Source: Puccinia triticina
Lineage: Eukaryota > Basidiomycota > Pucciniomycetes > Pucciniales > Pucciniaceae
Direction: 5' to 3'
DNA length: 64,000 nucleotides
NCBI RefSeq assembly: GCF_026914185.1
Contig: NC_070566.1
Location: forward strand, 5,952,001-6,016,000
Position numbers and translations under genes: made by a program. Shown piece after piece: positions 57,274 to 64,000 of this stretch (its first letter is position 1; each line of letters starts with the position of its first letter). The notes under the pieces are model-generated. The model ran no database searches. It was not told the origin of the DNA and worked only from the letters and a program-made list of their open reading frames with translations.

Positions 57274-57530
57274 TTTGGGTTCGGCGAGGCTGCAGATTGA
57301 TGTCCACTGCAATTGTCCACCATAACGTACGGCCAAACCTTGCGGTGGACAAATTACAGGGGTCCCCGAGTCGGGGGAGCCCTATTGCGATGACCAGCAC
57401 TTATTTGGCTTCGGGGACGCAGCAGATTAATGTACACTGCACTTGTCCACCGTAACGTACGGCCGAACAATGCGGTGGACAAATGAAAGGGGTCCCCGAG
57501 TCAGGGGAGCTCTATTGTGATGACCAGCAA
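57274..57530. repeat. Tandem duplication of about 129 bp containing a hairpin
   Basis: Units 57274-57402 and 57403-57530 each contain TGTCCACC.TAACGTACGG and a downstream GCGGTGGACA that pair with one another, then GGGGTCCCCGAGTC.GGGGAG. The hairpin arms are conserved between units even where other bases differ. Confidence 0.7.
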
Positions 57531-58171
57531 GTACTGATCATCGCGCCAGCATTTCTGATCTTTTGAGGCAGTACACACTGCCCGTCAAGCTCAGAAAAGC
57601 CCAAATGGATGGCCAGCATGTGGTGGCCATTGAGAGGCAAATTTTCCAGCGCGATGAACAGCACCCACTGTTCACATTGAGTCTGGGTAAATGTGTGATA
57701 TTTTTGGAAATTTCCACCCCAACATTCGCCCAAACATGAGCGTGGACATTAAAACAGAAAAAAAACCCTCACCTGGGAAACAGGGGGATGCTAAGCCAAT
57801 CTGTGTTTCCCCACGCGTCCATAGTTCAATTGTGCCAACCTTCAAACCCACATACACAAATTTTTTTAACACTTTTCCTCACAAATTTTGTGGCACTCCT
57901 GCTGGCCCATGACCAATCATTTTGAGTGGTCTGGATACAGCCTGACCGCAGTGCAGAAGTCTCAACTGACAGCAGGTGCTACATCAGCACCATGTTATGA
58001 GAGAAATCAACACCATGTTGTTGCATCATAGACATGGATACCTGTGATGAAATAATGCTACACCAAAGAAAATTAATGGAAAATGGTTGGTGAAGAAAAG
58101 ATACAAGATGATCAATCTACAAGACAAATGGTTCTAACCACACTGGGATATGCATGGGGATTTAAGCATTT
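57531..58171. other. Intergenic stretch, no gene seen
   Basis: No reading frame with recognisable features on either strand and no clear repeat. Confidence 0.4.
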
Positions 58172-58315
58172 ATTGGATGACTTCCTGTCAAGATATGCGG
58201 GTCTCCCAGAAGTGATCTAGAGCCCAAAAAACTAGACGCTCCTGCAAAAATTCAGAATTTTTGGGTCTAACTCAAAAGCTGTGAAGGTTCCAGATGTGAC
58301 AGGAAGTCCTCCACT
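58172..58315. mobile_element. MITE, GGAGGACTTCC family, copy 3
   Basis: Left end TATTGGATGACTTCCTGTCA and, in reverse complement of the right end, CAGTGGAGGACTTCCTGTCA. The element is about 144 bp and more diverged than copies 1 and 2. Non-coding. Confidence 0.68.
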
Positions 58316-59154
58316 GTTCACTTTTGAGTTCTAAGACCAGCTGTTGAATTATTTTTCCAGCTTGTTCCAGAAGCAAGGGAATATTAATGCACCTGTTAAT
58401 ATCCACCAATCTACCCCTTTTCCCTTCAGAAGCTTTGTTTAGGATTCTAGACCACATTTTTTGGTCAGTTGTAGTTAAATTTACAAAATTGTACAATTTT
58501 TAGTCATGTACTAGGCAAGATGCATATTCCAAAATGAACAGCTATTGGCACTGAAAAATTACAAAATTATGTTTCATCCCTTGGTAAAAATGGTAGGGAA
58601 ACTGAATCCGCTATTTTCACATTTAATATTGCTTGGAGTACAATTGCATATGAAACAGGTCTTCTTAGCTTTGGTGCGGTAAGGGTTTGATACTTGAAGA
58701 ACAGAAATATTATGTCAAACCACTTTCCTCCCAATTTGATATGGGAATTGACATGTCAGAAATATGCCACAAGGATTCATCCACCAGTGTGCAGATCCTC
58801 TGAATTTGCTATATCTCACAAGTATGTTCCATAATGTGATTTTATGTGTGTTTTGAATGAAAAAATCTGCAATTCAAAAAAATACCTGGCAGTTGGCTAA
58901 GGATATGTTTGAGGATAAAGATTCATACATTCTTGGCAACGTTTGTGTGCAATGAAGATCACTTCTGCAATTGTAATAATGATGAAACAAACACAAAACT
59001 TCAACAGAGAGATGCTTGTGGGTTGGCATTGAGTTATAGATCATTTCACAAACACTTGACCTACAGTTACACTGGTATTGGGAAGAAAGTTAAAAAATAA
59101 TTAAATTTAACATTGAACTCACATCAGACTAACTTACATACAAAATTACGGCCT
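58316..59154. other. AT-rich intergenic stretch, no gene seen
   Basis: No open frame above about 75 codons and no clear repeat boundary. Confidence 0.45.
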
Positions 59155-59200
59155 TGCACTCTCTAGAGAGTGCAACACTTTCTTCCCTGGGGTTTCTAGA
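59155..59200. repeat. Inverted-repeat end with an 18-bp palindrome (right)
   Basis: Contains GCACTCTCTAGAGAGTGC followed by AACACTTTCTTCCCTGG, the inverse of the block at 56441-56482. Confidence 0.65.
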
Positions 59201-59246
59201 ACCGCTCCAAGGCTTCACTGCCTTGTCCCTCCACCTCCAAACAGTA

Positions 59247-60405
59247 GGGGGCTTCAAAATTGATCCAGGAAGCGTTCCAGGTCCAAACTCCAGGAAAACC
59301 AAAACACAGCCAAAAAATAATTCCTGGAGGTTCTACATTGAGACCCCCAGAAAGAGGAACTTCCTGCATTTGAACCCAGGAGAACAAGACCTGGAAATGA
59401 TTATCAGTTTTAACATGTTTTGTCCCATGCCTTTGGGGTCCCCGAAGGACCAGCTCCTTCCCCCCCATGCAACCACAAGTTGATCTGACCTCATCGGACT
59501 TTCTCGTACATTTTTTTTTTCATCAGCAGTTTCAAATTAGCTCAAACTGCAACAATTCCGACTACTCTAATTGCTGTCAACCGGGAGGGACTTTCCCTGT
59601 CGACAGCCATATAAGGCAGTTGACCGGGCGAAGTCCCTCCCGGATGACTGCTTGATATGGCTGTTGGCCGGGAGGGACTCCTCCTGGTCAACTCTTGTAT
59701 GTATGTGGTTGTTGACCGGGAGGTACTGCTCCTGGTCGACTGCCTTATATGGCTGTCAACCTTGAGGTACTGCTCCCGGTCGACTGCCTTATATGGCTGT
59801 TGACCGGGAGGTACTGTACTACTGCTCCAGTCCCTCCCGGATGACTGCTCGATATGGCTGTCAACCGGGAGGGACTCCTCCCGGTTCCTCCCGGTCAACT
59901 CTTGTATGTATGTTGTTGTCGACCGGGAGGTACTGCTCCCGGTCAACTGCCTTATATGGCTGTCGACTGGGAGGGACTCCTCCCGGTCGGCTCTTGTATG
60001 TATGTGGTTGTCGACCGGGAGGTACTGCTCCCGGCCAACTGCCTTATATGGCTGTCGACCGGGAGGGACTCCTCTGGGTTGAGTCTCGACTGCTTGATAT
60101 TACTGTTGAGCGGGAGGTATTTTCTAGCATGGCAGGCGGTGTACAAAAATTCGCTCGAAGTTAGTGTGAGGTGGTGGGAAAGATGATGTAGGGGTGTCGA
60201 AAAAAAAGGCGGGGGTCCGGGGTTTGAGAAGAAAGGTGGGATTTATCCTCTTTTGTCCTCTTTTAATTTCCTGATTTCCCGATTTCCTGGATGTCCTGGA
60301 AGGGCATAGGAAGAAGGAGATCAGGTCTGCAGGAAGCGTTCCAGGTCGCTCATTTTTCCTGGAAACTCCGACCTGGAACGCTTCCTGGATCAATTTTGAA
60401 ACCCC
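59247..60405. mobile_element. TIR element carrying a palindromic minisatellite
   Basis: Left TIR from GGGGGCTTCAAAATTGATCC through GGAAGCGTTCCAGGTC, right TIR its inverse ending at GAAACCCC. About 45 bp match with few differences. The inside from 59575 to 60115 is an array of GACCGGGAGG.ACTGCTCCCGGTC units. Flanks AGTA and TTAG do not give a clean target duplication. No transposase is seen. Confidence 0.75.
59575..60115. repeat. Palindromic minisatellite (GACCGGGAGGTACTGCTCCCGGTC type)
   Basis: Units of about 50-60 bp combine GTCGACCGGGAGGTACTGC, its inverse CTCCCGGTCGAC, and a spacer CTGCCTTATATGGCTGT. Long frames on both strands (for example 59542-59946 minus) read through the repeat and are not genes. 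Confidence 0.88.
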
Positions 60406-60424
60406 TTAGTGAAGGGTCTCCCAA

Positions 60425-60890
60425 CCCTTACAGTGCAGCCCTCAGATGTAATGTTCTGATTACATAATATATCCATAATTTTCATAGCACGGAGTATATA
60501 CAGCATATAAATATCACTGAACTTCTTAGAGCTAATCACACCCCCCTTATATCTCATGTTATGATGACACAATATTGCTAATAATTTGATGGCACAGATA
60601 ATATGCATCATTAAAAGATTCCTGGAAGTTTCAGACTGTTCAGGTTTGTAACAAAAAAGTTGTATGGTTAGCAGTCATTTCCCTATTCTGTCTGCGCACC
60701 CCTCATATCTCATGTTCTGATAGCACAACATTGCTAAACATCTCAGGGGTTTCATTTTATGCATGTTTCTCAGTGATCTGAAATTCTTATGCATGTGGTA
60801 CATTGGAGACAAAAGTTATGAATATGGTGGATCATAAAAAGTGCACCCCTCATATCTCATGTTTTGGTGGCACGCTGTGGTATGCTTTAT
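60425..60890. repeat. Dispersed tandem repeat with CACCCCTCATATCTCATGTT
   Basis: The word recurs with small changes near 60432, 60541, 60697 and 60843, spaced about 110-155 bp, followed by GATGACACAATATTGCTAA-like sequence in the middle copies. Confidence 0.65.
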
Positions 60891-62733
60891 GGTTACCCAT
60901 CTAGCCCATTTCAAAATTTCCTTTTTTATCATATTTACACTCACAAATCACCCAATACGGCAACACCACTGGATTCTACGGCCAAAACTACACAGGACAC
61001 CATGGACAACACACCTTACACCCCTCTGAATCACAAGTTACAACCCCTTCAAGACACCATCATTCAGTTACATACACACAAAACACCATACTCAGGTCAT
61101 GTAACCCGTTACATGAACCACACTTACCCAGGACATGTAATTTGTTACGTGGACCACCCTGACAGCTTGACTACCCTTTACATACACTTTACCTCATCAT
61201 ACAGAGCTACCCACAGAACTTGAAACCCCGACTGGGTCGGGTCCAGCACTCTAACAGAGTATATTTTTGGAGTCTACAGAGTGTGTAGATTCCAAATATA
61301 AAGTGGCAATCAATTTGGTCCAGCCAATTTTGGTTTTTTTGTTTGTTCAAGGCCCATATTTTGGGATTCACCTCCCAAATACGGGCATAAGTACATATGT
61401 ATGGGCTCCTAAACCCATACTTATGCCTTCTGGTTGGGCACTAAACCCACACATAAAGGCAGGAACTGTCATGCAGTGCTTTCAGGAGTGTCTGGTGTGT
61501 CTGAAACCATAGCTAGGACACCATACCATGTCCCAGCCGCCCAAAAATATGTGAAAAAACTGTATTTTTTAGGTTTTGGGCCCCAACATTTGGGACCAGC
61601 CAAAAAACTTGTACAGTGGAATGCTGCACCCAACTGTACAGCCTAAAGACCAGCCTGAGAGAACTTGGGGATCTCAATCATAGAAGTATATTCCATCCCC
61701 TTGCGGATTAAATAAAACTTTGAAAACAGTACTCTGGTCAGATCAATGTCTACAATCAAGTAATCTCTTTCCAAAGTATGTATGTATATCCTGAGGAAGA
61801 GGATTTCAATTTTCAGACTTAGGCTAGGAGCGTAATTGTGGCATCATAATAAATAGACAATCCAGAGAGTACTGCATGAGTACCACAAATATTCCCTAAA
61901 GCTTAGATACTGGGACCTGGGAGTGCAGCGGCGAAGCCGCCTTGGCCTCTAGTCTCTTACAAACTCCTCAAGACTTTTGGCACTCCCTCAATAACATCTC
62001 ATCGGTTGTATGTTGTGTCATGTTTCTCTTTCCTTGTTCTTCAATTGACATTTGTTTTCTTTTTAGTCTTCTCTTCTTTCTTCCTCCTCATCATCCCAAT
62101 CCTTGTCGTGCTCTTCTCTTTTTGTCATGTTTGCCTTCAGGTACTTTTTTTCCTTTTTTGTTTCTTTCTTTGTTTTTGCTCCTTGTTTCCTTTGTCTGAT
62201 AAATTGCAATCTTCAGTTTGATATTTAACAGAAGTTTTCTCCACCAAAAGTGGGAAACTCGTCACACAAGTTTGCCAACCTATGGCCCAAGTCTGCCCTG
62301 CGGGGAGTTTGCTTCGCGTGGCTGGCCCCCTACAGCCGCAGACTTGTGTTAAATTTGGTGAAACCAGTTTAATTTCATTTTTTTGAAATACAGAGCACTC
62401 GTACACTTAATGGTTTGACATTGCGCGCTATAGTGTAAATCCTCAGGGGTTAATACAAAAGGACAACTAAAGGCCAAAAATTTGAAACTAATTATTTAAG
62501 AAGTGGGTGAAATATTTCTTGACTGATTTAAACTAGCTGGAAGAGAAGGAGAAGGAAGATTAGGAAGTAAAGAGGGATAGTCAAGGATTCCAGTGGCGTC
62601 TCCTGCAATTTTGGATTTCACTTTCCGTTGTTGGGAATGTTTTGGACCAAGGGGCATGGGCAAACTTTTGATTGAGTTTGTTAATTGTCATTTTTTTGTT
62701 TGGCAATCTATGACCATGTAAAAGGCATAGTAC
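60891..62733. other. Intergenic stretch with one hairpin, no gene seen
   Basis: 60950-61200 is C/A-rich, 62040-62170 is T-rich. A hairpin near 62259-62349 has ACACAAGTTTGCC at its left arm and GCAGACTTGTGTT at its right arm with a GC-rich centre, similar in style to 22396-22475. No gene is supported. Confidence 0.45.
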
Positions 62734-63044
62734 CAAAACTGGGCCGCTATGCTAAACTAGCCGTAGCAAGAGCTATCCGCTAGTTTAGTGTTGCGTAGTT
62801 CCTGGCACAATGCCGTTAGCGGTAGCGCCGCTGCGGGGCCACTACTCTATGCTAGCAGGCGCTATCCGCTTTTGAGCAGCTAATTAGCACTGCCAGCGTC
62901 AATAGTGCTGATAGAGGCCCTGTAGTTTTTAGTGGAGCCTGTTAGCAGTAGCGGGAAATCACTGACTGCTAATGGAAAACCCCGTTGGTGGTAGTGTTGC
63001 TCCGCTAAAATACCTACTGAAAGTAGTTTAGCTGCCCACCGTTG
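62734..63044. mobile_element. MITE-like element rich in GCTA motifs, copy 2
   Basis: Inverse-oriented relative of 4498-4808. It begins with GGGCCGCTATGCTAAACTA close to its left end and ends with GCCCACCGTTG. The inside is full of GCTAGT/GCGGTAGC words. Flanking GGCATA on both sides may be a remnant of a target duplication. Confidence 0.62.
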
Positions 63045-63211
63045 GGCATACACAGCAGGTTTGAGTAGCAAGAGGCTGGGTATTTCAAGTATTAGAGTTG
63101 TTGTTTCCATGGCATTTGCTACATAGTGGATTTTTTTACGGGTTTACTTCGCGCACAGAGGGAAACTCGTTGCGCACGGGAATTTCCGTTGACTCGACGT
63201 CACGTGACGTC

Positions 63212-64000
63212 GGGCCCCCCTCCGTGCGCGCCACCAGCTGCCCTCAAAAAACTATCCGCACACGGGGGTGCCGTGCGGTGACAGGTGGCCGGGTTGAGAC
63301 ACTCCGGCCATCCGGAGGAAACAATACCCTTGATGACCGGCACAGACCGGTCATCAAGAGGCTACATCCCTCTCAATGACTGGCATAGACCGGTCATCAA
63401 GAGGCTAAATCCCTCTGTATCCTCTCGATGACCGGTCTACTCCGGTCATCGGGAGGGATGTAACCTCCTGATGACCGGTCTATTCCGGTCATCAAGAGGG
63501 ATGTAGTGACCGGAGTAGAACGGTCATTGAGAGAACACATCCCTCTCGATGACTGGCATAGACCGGTCATTGAGAGCAGACATCCCCCTTGATGACCGGT
63601 CTGTACCGGTCATCGAGGGGACACATCCCTCTCGATGACCTGACCAGTCTATGCCGGTCATCGAGAGGGATGTAGCCTCTTGATGACCGGTCCGTGCCGG
63701 TCATTGAGAGGGATGTAGCCTCTTGATGACCGGTCTGTACCGGTCATTGAGGGGGATGTGTCCTCTCGATGACCTGACCGGAATGCCGGTCATCGAGAGG
63801 AATGTAGCCTCTCGATGACCGGTCCGTGCCGGTCATCGAGAGGGATGTAGCCTCTCGATGACCGGTCTGTACCGGTCATCAAGGGTATTGTTTCCTCCGG
63901 ATGGCCGGAGTGTTTCAACCCGGCCACCTGTCACCGCACGGCACCCCCATGTGCGGATAGTTTTTTTAGGGCAGCAGGTGGCGCGCACGGAGGGGGGCCC
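63212..64000. mobile_element. Long-TIR element with palindromic minisatellite, cut by the window end
   Basis: Left arm 63212-63339 and right arm 63873-64000 are inverse copies over about 128 bp with only four differences that I can count. Both start GGGCCCCCCTCCGTGCGCGC and lead into the array at GATGACCGG. The window stops within or at the end of the right arm, and the left arm may extend further (63130-63211), so the true ends are unknown. No transposase is encoded in the interior. Confidence 0.82.
63325..63885. repeat. Palindromic minisatellite (GATGACCGGTCTGTACCGGTCATC type)
   Basis: About thirteen palindromes of the form GATGACCGG, a short centre, CCGGTCATC. They alternate with linkers GAGAGGGATGTAGCCTCT, which are themselves partly palindromic; period about 43 bp. 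This is the most regular array in the window. Confidence 0.92.

Noticed and set aside
59542..60186. 134-, 123- and 110-codon frames in both orientations
   Set aside because: Peptides repeat with the 50-60 bp minisatellite unit; repeat artefact.
1..64000. CRISPR arrays
   Set aside because: Several arrays have regular periods, but there are no unique spacers, the repeats are palindromic and degenerate, and the genome is eukaryotic.

Overview
The window looks like a repeat-rich basidiomycete genome segment, most likely from a rust fungus (Pucciniales, Puccinia-like). This is an inference. It rests on short GT-AG introns of about 50-120 bp, Ty1/Copia relics, a Myb/SANT-like gene of a kind I recall as multiplied in Puccinia, a decayed RecQ-like helicase, and GC-rich host genes set in AT-rich, transposon-filled DNA. 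Nothing bacterial or organellar is seen.

Layout. 1-4,800: a palindromic minisatellite, a 2.4-kb gag-only LTR retrotransposon and a small TIR element. 7,151-8,564 (+): a three-exon Myb/SANT-like protein. 10,980-12,226 (-): a five-exon gene of unknown function. 13,155-18,066 (+): an eight-exon Vnx1-type vacuolar cation/H+ antiporter. 19,202-20,638 and 24,316-25,782 (both -): two paralogous three-exon genes with predicted signal peptides, i.e. a tandem pair of candidate secreted proteins, separated by a dead RecQ-like helicase. 26,300-28,000: minisatellites and nested MITEs. 28,161-33,539: a full-length Copia element with 729-bp LTRs and a 5-bp target duplication, whose coding region carries stops and a frameshift. 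35,360-38,600: an older Copia fragment and two MITEs with clear target duplications. 39,545-42,337 (+): a three-exon multi-span membrane protein with a C-terminal DUF3431 domain. 42,860-45,650: a fold-back element split by a Harbinger-like MITE, then a 1.5-kb inverted-repeat pair. 46,370-49,906 (+): a 13-exon prolyl oligopeptidase homologue whose catalytic serine is replaced by arginine. 50,000-64,000: minisatellites, two tRNA-like sequences and several TIR elements; no protein gene could be supported.

Exon models were built by hand by matching reading phase and GT-AG (once GC-AG) borders. The antiporter, DUF3431, oligopeptidase, Myb-like and two secreted-protein models each close in frame from ATG to stop. 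The host genes look unrelated housekeeping or lineage-specific loci rather than one pathway.

The most unusual theme is a palindromic minisatellite built on GATGACCGG...CCGGTCATC. It occurs in several places, and in at least three it is the cargo of elements with unrelated terminal inverted repeats. A fourth TIR element carries a different palindromic array.
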